Source: Ruminococcus sp.
GTDB lineage: Bacteria > Bacillota > Clostridia > Oscillospirales > Ruminococcaceae
Length of the DNA stretch: 64,000 nucleotides
Reading direction: 5' to 3'
Assembly: GCA_017484095.1 (NCBI GenBank)
Contig: JAFUTU010000018.1
Location: 1 to 64,000, forward strand
Shown here piece by piece: positions 25,502 to 34,852 of this stretch. Under the pieces are notes generated by a model. That model was not told the DNA's origin. It ran no database searches and was given only the letters and a program-made list of their open reading frames with translations. The stretch's first letter is position 1, and each line of letters starts with the position of its first letter. A program made the translations under genes and the position numbers.

Positions 25502-26626
25502 CTAACCTGTTGCTGTAAGCAGGATAACTGACGTTGCTACTATAAAAAACAAAGCATATGCCACAGCTATGCTCATAGCTATAGCTAAAACAGAGCTTAT
25601 ACCCGAAAGGACAGCGGAAGAGCGATCCAGAGAAAACATATCATGGATAAGCCTTGCGGCAGCCACTATTATCCTCATAGAGATCACGGCAATCATCGGG
25701 CGGAGAACTATCATGGCAACGGTTATTACACCGATCATGCCGACGCTTGTCCTGATAGCGCCTAAGCTGCTCTTTACAGCGGAATACGCTTCCGAGACTG
25801 AACCGCCTATAACGGGAATGAAGCTGGAGGCTGCAAATTTTACGGTCTTGGCGCCCAGGCTGTCGGCGGCGCTGCCTGAAAGGCCTGTGATAGATACCAG
25901 CGCCGTAAAGATTATCATTATAAAGCTCAGAGCCCTGACAACAAAACCTTTTATGCTTTCAGCGGCTTTTCCGATGCCGACGGCAGGATCTATAGCCGAG
26001 ATTAGTGACATAGCCAGAACACATGAAATTAGCGGCATCAGCAGCTTTGAGGATATATACACCATAAGTTCACACACAAAAAACATAACCGCATAATACC
26101 CTGCCGCAGAAACTGCATTGCCTGATGCTGTTGAAACTCCTGTAAAGACAGGGATATATGCTGTCATATATTCGTTTATATCATCAAGTGAGTTGATAAT
26201 GCGCTGTACACTGTCAGTCAGAGCGTCGCTGACGATAAGGATACACACAAGGGTCGATACCATTGCAAAGGAGGTCTCAAGCTTGGGAGAGGGGTTAAGG
26301 CTTTTTATAAGAGCACATACTGCTGCCGCAGCTATCAGCTTGCCGAGAAGTTTGACAGGGGCTGTTATCTCCTCTTTGAAAAGAGAAAGGATATAATCAA
26401 AAACGCTGTCGGGAGCCAATGCAGCTATGGTCTCGGGAGAATCAACGGTGATACCGTTATCATCAAGGAAAGCTTCGGCATCGTCTCCGCCTATTCCGTC
26501 GAGCCTGCTGTTGACATCTGAGATGATAGCTTCATATCCGTCGTCTGACTTGCTGTCTGCAAAGGCTGAGAGCGGAAACACTGCCGACAAGACGACCAAA
26601 AACATCAACACTATTATTCTTTTCAT
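25502..26626 (-). CDS. spoIIIAE: stage III sporulation protein AE
   Basis: SpoIIIAE is the multi-spanning membrane core of the SpoIIIA complex. The 374-residue protein has a cleavable signal peptide (MKRIIVLMFLVVLSAVFPLSAFA) and about eight membrane helices with the conserved FIPVIGGSVSEAY. GGAG before ATG 26626 fixes the start; the frame runs to 26659. Confidence 0.93.
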   Translation of the reverse strand: MKRIIVLMFLVVLSAVFPLSAFADSKSDDGYEAIISDVNSRLDGIGGDDAEAFLDDNGITVDSPETIAALAPDSVFDYILSLFKEEITAPVKLLGKLIAAAAVCALIKSLNPSPKLETSFAMVSTLVCILIVSDALTDSVQRIINSLDDINEYMTAYIPVFTGVSTASGNAVSAAGYYAVMFFVCELMVYISSKLLMPLISCVLAMSLISAIDPAVGIGKAAESIKGFVVRALSFIMIIFTALVSITGLSGSAADSLGAKTVKFAASSFIPVIGGSVSEAYSAVKSSLGAIRTSVGMIGVITVAMIVLRPMIAVISMRIIVAAARLIHDMFSLDRSSAVLSGISSVLAIAMSIAVAYALFFIVATSVILLTATG

Positions 26627-26633
26627 TTGTCTA

Positions 26634-27020
26634 TCACTCCAGAAGAGAACGGACCACATCCGCCACTGCTGTGAACAAAGGGAGCGATACGCTTATCATA
26701 CCCAGCCTGCCGATAAGATCTACCTGAGAAGCTATTGCATTCTCTCCGCAGTCACGGCAATAATCCTCTGCCAGCGAGGAAATATAGGTTATACCGAGAG
26801 CTTTGAGCAAAACTTCAAAGTATTCACTGTCAACTCCGGAGTCTTCGATAAGAGGCTCAAAGGCTGAGATGATATCCATTATGTAGCCTGCCGAAAAATA
26901 AAAAGCGGCACACACAGTAAAAAGAACTCCTGCCAGCTTTATCTCAGAACTTTCACGCTCTATCATTTTCAGGAGAACAGCCGATACCGCACAAAATATG
27001 ATAACAGATGTGATCTTCAT
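26634..27020 (-). CDS. spoIIIAD: stage III sporulation protein AD
   Basis: The 128-residue protein has four membrane helices and the family C-terminus (IGRLGMISVSLPLFTAV). Its ATG shares a base with the spoIIIAC stop (TGATG). It belongs to the engulfment-stage channel complex with AC and AE. Confidence 0.9.
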   Translation of the reverse strand: MKITSVIIFCAVSAVLLKMIERESSEIKLAGVLFTVCAAFYFSAGYIMDIISAFEPLIEDSGVDSEYFEVLLKALGITYISSLAEDYCRDCGENAIASQVDLIGRLGMISVSLPLFTAVADVVRSLLE

Positions 27021-27217
27021 CAGTAAAGGTCAAAAATATCCTTGATAGTTTCAAACAGGTCTCCGATCTGTCTTACTATCATAAACATCACAACGATAAG
27101 GCCTGCAAGGGTCGTCATCATCGCCTGCTCGTCACGCTCTGCCCTTTTGAGCAGAAGATTGAGCACTGCCACGATAATTCCGATCGCTGCTATCTTGAAG
27201 ATAAGGTCTATTTCCAA
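27020..27217 (-). CDS. spoIIIAC: stage III sporulation protein AC
   Basis: This 65-residue protein has two membrane helices and the conserved RAERDEQAMMTTLAGLIVV between them. No ATG is available. TTG 27217 gives MEIDLIFKIAAIG, matching the family start, with GAAGGGA eleven bases upstream. TTG 27241 would add eight residues and overlap spoIIIAB, but lacks an RBS. Confidence 0.88.
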   Translation of the reverse strand: MEIDLIFKIAAIGIIVAVLNLLLKRAERDEQAMMTTLAGLIVVMFMIVRQIGDLFETIKDIFDLY

Positions 27218-27233
27218 GGTCTGAACATTCCCT

Positions 27234-27719
27234 TCAAACAAGTATCACTGCTGCAAAAGCGCCCGACATCAGCCCGAGAACTCTCGCAAGCTTTTTATCT
27301 GATCTGTAATGCTGTGCAAGCTCGTCCTTTGACTGTGCAAGGTTTGCTGTAAGAAGCTTTGCTTTGGCACACTCATGGTCGCTGTCTGCGGTGCCGAGGT
27401 CATTGAAAAAACGTATGAGCTGATCTTTGATGTCTCTGTCAGCAGGAAGCGTATCTATCATATTTGCTATATTCGTTCTGCCGTCAGGTCTTGTGATATC
27501 ACAGGAGAGAAAGGTAAGGTCGTGATACTTTTCCGAGGAATACAGGCTGTTTAAAATGTCACTCGTTGTTACAAGAGAGGAGAGCATCACTGTTATCTCT
27601 GCTGCCATATCGTGAAGGCGGGAAAGCAATATGTATTTTTTCTGTATCATATCTGATACTATCCTGCCGACGCCCATACCTGAAAGGATAACAAGCATAC
27701 ATCCGGCCGTTCTCAGCAT
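27234..27719 (-). CDS. spoIIIAB: stage III sporulation protein AB
   Basis: The 161-residue protein is like the GspF/T2SS platform domain: an N-terminal membrane helix, a cytoplasmic helical bundle and a C-terminal membrane helix. The core RLHDMAAEITVMLSSLVTTSDIL and place after spoIIIAA identify it. It overlaps spoIIIAA by seven bases. Confidence 0.9.
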   Translation of the reverse strand: MLRTAGCMLVILSGMGVGRIVSDMIQKKYILLSRLHDMAAEITVMLSSLVTTSDILNSLYSSEKYHDLTFLSCDITRPDGRTNIANMIDTLPADRDIKDQLIRFFNDLGTADSDHECAKAKLLTANLAQSKDELAQHYRSDKKLARVLGLMSGAFAAVILV

Positions 27720-28654
27720 TTGTCATCACCTATGACCGAATAAGCCGTGAGCTTACCGCACAGGGGACCTATGCCGAGAACTGCACACGCTGAAAATGCG
27801 CCTGCTTTGATGAGCTTCGAGATATAGCGTTTTTTTCTCACTTCACTGTACGAAGGTGCGTGGCAGGAAGCTATTATCTTAACGCCTGAGCCCAGCGCAT
27901 ACTGAAGAGCTTCAAAGTCTTTTTCGCTGCCTATCTCATCGCAGACTATTATATGCGGAGACATCACACGAACAGCAGTCATTATACCGCTGTATTTATC
28001 ATATGAGCTGAGAACATCGGTCTTTGCTCCGATATCGTTTTGCGGCTCACCCATATAGACCGATGCGATCTCATTTCTTTCATCTATCAGAGATATGCGG
28101 TAAACACTGCCAAGCTGACGTGCAAGGTCACGGAGGACTGTAGTTTTACCGCTGGCAGGAGGACCTGCGATAAGAAGGCCGCCAGCTTCCGAGGCTGGCC
28201 ATTTGGAGTAGATCTCATTGGCACAGCCCTTTATCTCACGGGCGATCCTGATGTTCACCGAGGAGATATCCTTAACATTATCGACGGTATAGCCCTTTTC
28301 AGGGGATATGACAGCCGTACCGCAAAAGCCTACACGACAGCCACCTGAAACTGTGATATAGCCCTCGGTAATCTCTCTGCGAAAGCTGTGGACCGAGCCT
28401 TTAAGGGCTCTCTCAAAGACATATTTGATATCATCGGCGGTGACATCTGCTGCTCCTTCACAAGAGGATATCAGTCTGCCGTCAAAATTGAGGAAGTATT
28501 CCTTAGCAAAAGCCGTTACACTGAGCTTTCTTCCTCTGCGCAGTCTTATCTCGCAGATACTGCTTTTTTCTGTTTCGGGTATTGAACTGACGGCGCCTTT
28601 GATATTCGGGGGCAAAAGATCATATATCTCTTCGAGCTTTATCTTGTTCATCAT
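27713..28654 (-). CDS. spoIIIAA: stage III sporulation protein AA (ATPase)
   Basis: SpoIIIAA is the cytosolic ATPase thought to power the SpoIIIA channel. The 313-residue protein has an N-terminal domain and a secretion-type ATPase domain with Walker A GPPASGKTT, an IDERNEIA motif and Walker B-like IIVCDEIGS. AGGAGG lies six bases before the ATG. It is the first gene of the 14.6-kb run ending at recN. Confidence 0.94.
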   Translation of the reverse strand: MMNKIKLEEIYDLLPPNIKGAVSSIPETEKSSICEIRLRRGRKLSVTAFAKEYFLNFDGRLISSCEGAADVTADDIKYVFERALKGSVHSFRREITEGYITVSGGCRVGFCGTAVISPEKGYTVDNVKDISSVNIRIAREIKGCANEIYSKWPASEAGGLLIAGPPASGKTTVLRDLARQLGSVYRISLIDERNEIASVYMGEPQNDIGAKTDVLSSYDKYSGIMTAVRVMSPHIIVCDEIGSEKDFEALQYALGSGVKIIASCHAPSYSEVRKKRYISKLIKAGAFSACAVLGIGPLCGKLTAYSVIGDDKC

Positions 28655-28687
28655 TTATCACCTCTGCTAGCTTGTCTTACTAAAACA

Positions 28688-28715
28688 ATTCTATGCCGAT
28701 GCACTGACGATTATT
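28688..28715 (-). promoter_or_regulatory. candidate SigE-type promoter of the spoIIIA operon
   Basis: On the minus strand CATAGAAT (complement of 28688-28695) resembles the SigE -10 (CATACAnT), and AATAATC (complement of 28709-28715) lies 13 bases upstream in the -35 position. spoIIIA is transcribed by SigE in Bacillus. The -35 match is partial. Confidence 0.4.
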
Positions 28716-28799
28716 ACTCAGATTTGCTGCAAATAGTTTTTATCCGCCCGACCGCGCAATGTTATAAAACCGTTTATATAAGTTTTTTGTTCACGCACC

Positions 28800-28828
28800 T
28801 TTACTTTTGATTAAATATATGTTATAAT
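28800..28828 (+). promoter_or_regulatory. promoter of the metallophosphoesterase gene
   Basis: TTTACT (28800-28805), 17 bases, TATAAT (28823-28828). Transcription would start near 28835, leaving a leader of about 110 bases that contains the hairpin at 28862-28909. Confidence 0.7.
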
Positions 28829-28861
28829 AGCGGCAAGCTGATATTATATATTTATTTTAAA

Positions 28862-28909
28862 GCCCTCACAGATGCGTGTCATCGAAGTGACACTCCCTGC
28901 GTATCGGGC
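28862..28909 (+). promoter_or_regulatory. 48-base structured leader hairpin
   Basis: Three nested stems: GCCC/GGGC outside, GATGCG/CGTATC (one G-T pair) in the middle, TGTCA/TGACA around the loop TCGAAG. Bulges TCACA and CTCCCTG sit between the stems. It lies wholly in the predicted leader and has no T-run. It could be a protein- or metabolite-binding element or an mRNA stabiliser; it does not match any riboswitch class I know. Confidence 0.5.
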
Positions 28910-28944
28910 AATTATAACAACAAAATCAACGCAGAGGTGATCCT

Positions 28945-30042
28945 ATGGGAATATGGATATTCATTCTTGTTGCAGTTTTAGCCGCTACAGGTCTTGGCTT
29001 GGTTTATATGACAACTGCTATCGGAAGATTTTCGCTTATCAAAAAGGCAGCAGGTGAGCGCGGCTGGCTCAGAAGGCTTGTATCTTTCGGTATCATAGCC
29101 GTAGTGTTTGCGTTCTTTAGCATAGTTATGTCATTTGTCAATGCAGTAATGATATTCCTTCACGTTCTGCTCTTCTGGCTTATATTCGATCTCATAGGTC
29201 TTATAGTGAAAAAGTTCGCGAAGAAGAGCTTTAAGCTGTATTGGCAGGGCTGGTGCGCTATGGCGGCATCGGTAGTATATCTTTCGATAGGTTATTATCT
29301 ATGCAACAACGTATGGGTCACGACCTATCAGCTCACTACCGATAAGAACATAGATCATCTTCACGTTGTAATGTTTGCAGACTCTCATATCTGTGCTACA
29401 TTTGACGGTGAAGGCTTTGCAGAACACGTTAAAGACATAAATGATGAGCACCCCGATATCGTACTTATCCCGGGAGACTATGTAGATGACGGCACTGACC
29501 GTGACAGTATGATAAGAGCTTGTGAGGCTCTTGGTACGATAGATGCGAAATACGGTGTTTGGTTTGCATACGGCAATCACGATAAAGGTTATTACGGTAA
29601 TTCAAGGGGCTTTTCAAGTGAAGAGCTTGAAGCTGAGCTCATTAAAAACGGCGTACATATCCTCGAAGATGAATATGAGCTGATAGACGATAAGTTCTAC
29701 ATCGTTGGAAGAGCGGACAAATCCTTTGAGGACAGAATGGAAATGTCAGAGCTCATAAAAGACATTGACCCTGAAAAATATATTCTTGTAATGGATCATC
29801 AGCCTGCTGACTATGATGCCGAGGCAGCAACGGAAGCAGACCTTGTGGTTTCGGGACATACTCACGGAGGACAGTTCTTCCCGGTAACACACCTTGGCGT
29901 ACTGATGCGTGTAAACGACAGAACTTATGGCTATGAGAACCGAAACGGAACAGATTTCATAGTTACCTCAGGTATAGCGGACTGGGAGATCAAGTTCAAG
30001 ACGGGAACAAAGTCCGAATATGTAATTATAGACATAAACTGA
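28945..30042 (+). CDS. membrane-anchored metallophosphoesterase (YkuE-like)
   Basis: Four N-terminal membrane helices (about 4-115) precede a calcineurin-like phosphatase domain. The metal motifs appear in order: ADSH, GDYVDD, GNHD, then DHQP and SGHTHGGQ. The 365-residue length and layout resemble YkuE-type enzymes, which act on membrane-bound phospho-substrates. The catalytic domain probably faces outside. GAGGTGATCC before the ATG is the RBS. Confidence 0.85.
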   Translation: MGIWIFILVAVLAATGLGLVYMTTAIGRFSLIKKAAGERGWLRRLVSFGIIAVVFAFFSIVMSFVNAVMIFLHVLLFWLIFDLIGLIVKKFAKKSFKLYWQGWCAMAASVVYLSIGYYLCNNVWVTTYQLTTDKNIDHLHVVMFADSHICATFDGEGFAEHVKDINDEHPDIVLIPGDYVDDGTDRDSMIRACEALGTIDAKYGVWFAYGNHDKGYYGNSRGFSSEELEAELIKNGVHILEDEYELIDDKFYIVGRADKSFEDRMEMSELIKDIDPEKYILVMDHQPADYDAEAATEADLVVSGHTHGGQFFPVTHLGVLMRVNDRTYGYENRNGTDFIVTSGIADWEIKFKTGTKSEYVIIDIN

Positions 30043-30073
30043 AATGAGGGACATCACTGTCCCTCATTTATTG
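30042..30073 (+). terminator. terminator of the metallophosphoesterase gene
   Basis: AAATGAGGGACA (30042-30053) pairs fully with TGTCCCTCATTT (30058-30069) around TCAC; ATTGTTTT follows. The same bases encode the C-terminal end of the 36-aa peptide on the other strand. Confidence 0.85.
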
Positions 30074-30164
30074 TTTTATCGGCGTCAGAAGCGGCAGTAC
30101 AAAGGCACATCGTAACAACTCCTGCAAGACCGCCGAAAAACGTACCAAGAATAAACATCAGCAT
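30054..30164 (-). CDS. 36-aa membrane peptide, DUF3789-like
   Basis: ATG 30164 follows GGAGGTGATACA and opens a 36-codon frame. The peptide starts MLMFILGTFFGGLAGVV, one membrane helix with a GxxxG-type pattern, followed by TMCLCTAASDAD and a polar tail. It looks like the short DUF3789 membrane proteins found by the hundred in Ruminococcus and relatives, whose function is unknown. The stop lies inside the convergent terminator hairpin. Confidence 0.7.
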   Translation of the reverse strand: MLMFILGTFFGGLAGVVTMCLCTAASDADKTINEGQ

Positions 30165-30273
30165 TGTATCACCTCCGTGATCTTACCGCAGATACGTTTT
30201 TGTTGTTTTGTCGTTTAATATATTATTGTCATTATATTATATTTTATGCTTATCTAGAAAAATATGCAAACAA

Positions 30274-30357
30274 AAAAAGCCCTGCAAAAGCAAGGCTTTT
30301 TGCTTTAGTTGTCACAAATTAATGATAAAAATACCCCCTCTGTTACCAGAGGGGGTA
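30274..30357 (-). terminator. tandem terminators after ilvC
   Basis: Two hairpins read on the minus strand: TACCCCCTCTG/CAGAGGGGGTA (30332-30357) followed by T5, and AAAGCC-TGC/GCA-GGCTTT (about 30276-30302) followed by T7. The first starts 14 bases after the ilvC stop. Such doubling shields the small peptide gene from ilv transcription. Confidence 0.9.
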
Positions 30358-30370
30358 AAAGCATCTTATC

Positions 30371-31420
<1,050 letters not shown>

Positions 31421-31454
31421 CTATATTTATGTAGCCCGACGGCTATATAATACT

Positions 31455-31952
31455 TTACTTCTTTGGGTTCAGTACCTCTGAGCCCTTTTCTATCGCAACA
31501 GTTCCCGTTCTGACCATTTCAACTATTCCGTAAGGCTCTATGACCTCCTCAAACCTGCAAAGATCGGCATAGGTCGCACAAAGCTCAAGCGTCATAGTAG
31601 AAAGTGTTATATCCATTACCTTGGCGCCTGTTATCTCGGCAATGGTCATTACCTCGCTTCTTTTTGCAGCGCTCACAGAAAGCTTGACTACCATAAGCTC
31701 TCTTGCCAAAAACTCATCCTTGGCAAATGTCTTGACCTTGATTACCTCGATAAGCTTATTGAGCTGCTTTTCGATCTGCTCAACAGTATGCTCGTCTCCG
31801 TCAGCAACTATCGTTATTCTGGAAACGGACGGATCATGAGTAGGACCTACCGCAAGACTTTCGATATTGAAGCCTCTTCTGGAAAACAGACCCGAGATCC
31901 TTGAAAGTACACCGCTGTGGTTCTCAACAAGAACGGAAATCGTATGCTTCAT
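31455..31952 (-). CDS. ilvN: acetolactate synthase small subunit
   Basis: This 165-residue regulatory subunit carries an N-terminal ACT domain (HTISVLVENHSGVLSRISGLFSRRGFNIESL) for valine feedback and a C-terminal half with MVRTGTVAIEKG. ATG 31952 follows GGAGGAA. It is 92 bases after ilvB, with no clear promoter or terminator between them. Confidence 0.95.
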   Translation of the reverse strand: MKHTISVLVENHSGVLSRISGLFSRRGFNIESLAVGPTHDPSVSRITIVADGDEHTVEQIEKQLNKLIEVIKVKTFAKDEFLARELMVVKLSVSAAKRSEVMTIAEITGAKVMDITLSTMTLELCATYADLCRFEEVIEPYGIVEMVRTGTVAIEKGSEVLNPKK

Positions 31953-32044
31953 AAAAATTCCTCCAAAACGATTATAGTATAACACTTAAATGTTAATTTT
32001 CTTTGAATATCTTTATATCATACTGTTAATGTATCAGCCGATAT

Positions 32045-33676
32045 TTACAAAGTAGGCATATCTTTATCGACAACGACCTCAACAAAGCAGATACCCTTCG
32101 GCTCTTTTAACAGGTCTATCGCCTTCTGTTTTGAACTCTCATCATAAGCTCTGACAGCTTTTATCCCATAAGCCTCTGCAAGCTTTATAAAATCGGGCGA
32201 ACCGTCAAGAAAAACAGCTGTCTGTCTGTCATCATAGCCGATAGTCTGAAGCTCTCTTACCATACCGAGCCTTGTATTGGTCATAACAACTACCTTTATA
32301 TCTACACCGTGCTGAACAGCCGTTGCAAGCTCCATGAACGACATCTGGAAAGCGCCGTCTCCGCAGATAGCAACTACCTGTCTTTCAGGATCGGCAAGCT
32401 TTGCACCGATAGCTGCAGGAACTGAATAGCCCATAGTTCCCATACCGCCTGATGTGAGTAGCCTTCCTCCCTTTCTGAAAGCATAGCTTGTACACGTCCA
32501 GATCTGGTTCTGTCCAACATCGGCACAAATTACGGCGTCATCGGGCAGCGCATCTGAGAGGTCTTTGATAAACTCTCTCGGCTGAAGAGTGCCCTCAGGA
32601 GCAGGAGCATATTCTCTTTTTGCATCATACTCCCTTATCTCAGCTATCCATTCATCGTGAGCAAGCGGCTTGGAAAGTTCTATCAGCTGTTCAAGAACGA
32701 GTCTTGCATCACCTACAAGAGGTATATCGGCACCGATATTTTTACCTATTTCCGCAGGGTCAATGTCAATATGTATTATCTTGGTCGTTTTTTCAAGAGC
32801 AAGAGGTGTTCTCACTGCTCTGTCACCAACTCTGGCGCCGACAAGGAAAAGCACATCACACGCATTCACAGCGTAATTTGCTCTCTTGACACCGTGCATA
32901 CCGATCATTCCGCAGAAGAGAGGGTCATCATCTGCAAAAGCAGAAATGCCCATCATTGTAGTGATAACAGGTATCTGCATTTTGTTTGCAAGCTCATTTA
33001 TCTGCATCTGAGCATTTGATGCAAAAACTCCTCCGCCGATGCAGATAAGGGGCTTTTCAGCCTTTTCGAGGGCCTTGACAACTCTCTTCACCTGAACATA
33101 GTTGCCCTTCATAGTGGGCTTATAGCTTCTTATCTCGCATTTATCCGGGTATTTATAGTCGATCACAGCCTTCTGAACGTCCATAGGAACGTCAATAAGC
33201 ACAGGGCCCGGTCTTCCTGTTCCTGCGATAAAGAACGCCTCTTTGAATATTCTGGGGATATCTTCAGGTTCTTTAACAAGGTAGCTATGCTTTACAAACG
33301 GCTCAGCTGCACCTGTAATGTCAGCCTCCTGAAAAACATCAGAGCCTATCTGCTCGGTGTTTACCTGTCCCGTGATACAGATAAGGGGTATCGAATCCGC
33401 ATAAGCGGTAGCAATAGCTGTTATAAGGTTCACAGCACCGGGGCCGGAAGTTGCGATACAGACAGCAGGTCTGCCTGTTATTCTGGCATAACCGTTGGCC
33501 TCATGACCGCCGTTGGCCTCATGTCTTACCAATATGTGACGCATCTCTCCTGCGTTCTCAGCAGCAAGCAAAGCGTCATAAAAAGGGCATATAGCAGCCC
33601 CGGGATATCCAAAGACGACGCTGATGTTCTCCTTTTTGAGAGATTCCACCATAGCCTGACTTACCGTCATTTTCAT
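32045..33676 (-). CDS. ilvB: acetolactate synthase large subunit
   Basis: This ThDP enzyme makes acetolactate or acetohydroxybutyrate from pyruvate. The 543-residue protein has the catalytic Glu in VRHEANGGHEANGYAR, SGPGAVNLIT, QVNTEQIGSDVFQE and the ThDP-binding GDGAFQMSFMELATA. The VRHEANGGHEANGYAR variant differs from the usual HEQGAAHAADGYAR, marking a diverged branch, but the association with ilvN and ilvC supports the biosynthetic role. No T-box leader precedes it. Confidence 0.94.
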   Translation of the reverse strand: MKMTVSQAMVESLKKENISVVFGYPGAAICPFYDALLAAENAGEMRHILVRHEANGGHEANGYARITGRPAVCIATSGPGAVNLITAIATAYADSIPLICITGQVNTEQIGSDVFQEADITGAAEPFVKHSYLVKEPEDIPRIFKEAFFIAGTGRPGPVLIDVPMDVQKAVIDYKYPDKCEIRSYKPTMKGNYVQVKRVVKALEKAEKPLICIGGGVFASNAQMQINELANKMQIPVITTMMGISAFADDDPLFCGMIGMHGVKRANYAVNACDVLFLVGARVGDRAVRTPLALEKTTKIIHIDIDPAEIGKNIGADIPLVGDARLVLEQLIELSKPLAHDEWIAEIREYDAKREYAPAPEGTLQPREFIKDLSDALPDDAVICADVGQNQIWTCTSYAFRKGGRLLTSGGMGTMGYSVPAAIGAKLADPERQVVAICGDGAFQMSFMELATAVQHGVDIKVVVMTNTRLGMVRELQTIGYDDRQTAVFLDGSPDFIKLAEAYGIKAVRAYDESSKQKAIDLLKEPKGICFVEVVVDKDMPTL

Positions 33677-33716
33677 AATAAAAGCCGCCTTTCTTCACAA
33701 AATAATGATTAATGAT

Positions 33717-33745
33717 ATTATAACACAATTTCATCATTTCGTCAA
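33717..33745 (-). promoter_or_regulatory. promoter of ilvB-ilvN-ilvC
   Basis: TTGACG (complement of 33740-33745), 17 bases, TATAAT (complement of 33717-33722). The leader to the ilvB start is about 35 bases, too short for a T-box or leader-peptide attenuator. Confidence 0.85.
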
Positions 33746-33777
33746 GTAGAGAAACTGTATCAAAAAGCGCTCAGGTG

Positions 33778-33806
33778 TTGACAATGTCGTTTAAAAAGTA
33801 TATAAT
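33778..33806 (+). promoter_or_regulatory. promoter of ldh
   Basis: TTGACA (33778-33783), 17 bases, TATAAT (33801-33806): a full consensus, divergent from the ilvB promoter 32 bases away. AGGAGG and the ldh ATG follow. Confidence 0.9.
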
Positions 33807-33836
33807 ATCGGTATAGATTGAGAAGGAGGTTCAAAT

Positions 33837-34787
33837 ATGAATACAGATAAAAGAAAGGTAGTGCTGATAGGCACTGGAATGGTAGGAATGAGCTTTGCAT
33901 ACTCACTGGTAAACCAGGGAGCTATCTGCAATGAGCTGGTTTTGATCGACCTTAACAAAGTAAGAGCAAACGGTGAGGCGATGGACCTTAACCACGGTCT
34001 TGCATTTGCAAAGTCAAATATGAAGATATATGCAGGAGAATACAGCGACTGTAAGGATGCGGATATTGTGGTCATTGCTGCAGGTGTTGCTCAGAAGGAG
34101 GGCGAAACACGGCTTGATCTGCTGAGAAGAAACACTGAGGTCTTCCGCTCTATAATAACCCCTGTTGTAAAATCGGGTTTTGACGGAATATTTCTAGTAG
34201 CTACAAACCCTGTTGATATAATGACCAGGGTAACATATGAGCTTTCACGTTTCGGGGCTGCAAGAGTAATAGGCACAGGAACCTCTCTTGATACTGCAAG
34301 GCTGAGATATCTGCTGGGCGAATACTTTACGGTCGACCCCAAAAACATACACGCTTATGTAATTGGCGAACACGGTGACAGTGAATTTGTGCCTTTCTCT
34401 CAGGTGATGCTTGCAACTAAGAGAGTTACCGAGATACTTGAAGCAAAGAACGACTACTGCCTCGATGATATGATGAAGATAGAAGACGAAGTAAGGACCG
34501 CTGCTTACAAAATAATAGAAGCAAAGCGTGCAACTTATTACGGCATCGGTATAGCACTGACAAGGATAGTCAAGGCTATTCTCGGCGACGAGAACAGCGT
34601 TGTCACGGTATCTGCCAAGCTTTGCGGTGAATACGGGCAGAAGGACGTATTCATAGGTGTGCCGACTATTATCGGAAGAAACGGTGTCAAGGAGATACTT
34701 GAGCTCAATCTCTCGGAAGATGAGAAGAAAAAGTTCGATAACTCGGTAGAGGTTCTTAAAAGTGCATTTGACGACATAAACATCTGA
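33837..34787 (+). CDS. ldh: L-lactate dehydrogenase
   Basis: Ldh reduces pyruvate to lactate with NADH in fermentation. The 316-residue protein has the NAD loop GTGMVGMSFA, the substrate-selecting Gln in VAQKEGETRLDLL (lactate rather than malate), NPVDIMT and the catalytic His in GEHGDSEF. It has a strong consensus promoter and RBS and ends in a long terminator, so it is a single-gene unit. Confidence 0.95.
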   Translation: MNTDKRKVVLIGTGMVGMSFAYSLVNQGAICNELVLIDLNKVRANGEAMDLNHGLAFAKSNMKIYAGEYSDCKDADIVVIAAGVAQKEGETRLDLLRRNTEVFRSIITPVVKSGFDGIFLVATNPVDIMTRVTYELSRFGAARVIGTGTSLDTARLRYLLGEYFTVDPKNIHAYVIGEHGDSEFVPFSQVMLATKRVTEILEAKNDYCLDDMMKIEDEVRTAAYKIIEAKRATYYGIGIALTRIVKAILGDENSVVTVSAKLCGEYGQKDVFIGVPTIIGRNGVKEILELNLSEDEKKKFDNSVEVLKSAFDDINI

Positions 34788-34790
34788 TAC

Positions 34791-34827
34791 AAAAACTCCC
34801 GAAGTACTAGAACCTTCGGGAGTTTTT
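34791..34827. terminator. bidirectional terminator between ldh and the caspase-like gene
   Basis: AAAAACTCCCGAAG (34791-34804) and CTTCGGGAGTTTTT (34814-34827) pair over all 14 bases. The A-run and T-run flanks let it work in both directions for the convergent genes. Confidence 0.92.
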
Positions 34828-34852
34828 GTATGTAGATGGCGTATTAAAAATA

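Noticed and set aside
31953..33836. T-box or leader-peptide attenuator for the ilv genes
   Set aside because: The ilvB leader is about 35 bases and the ilvB-ilvN gap holds no T-box motif or run of branched-chain codons.
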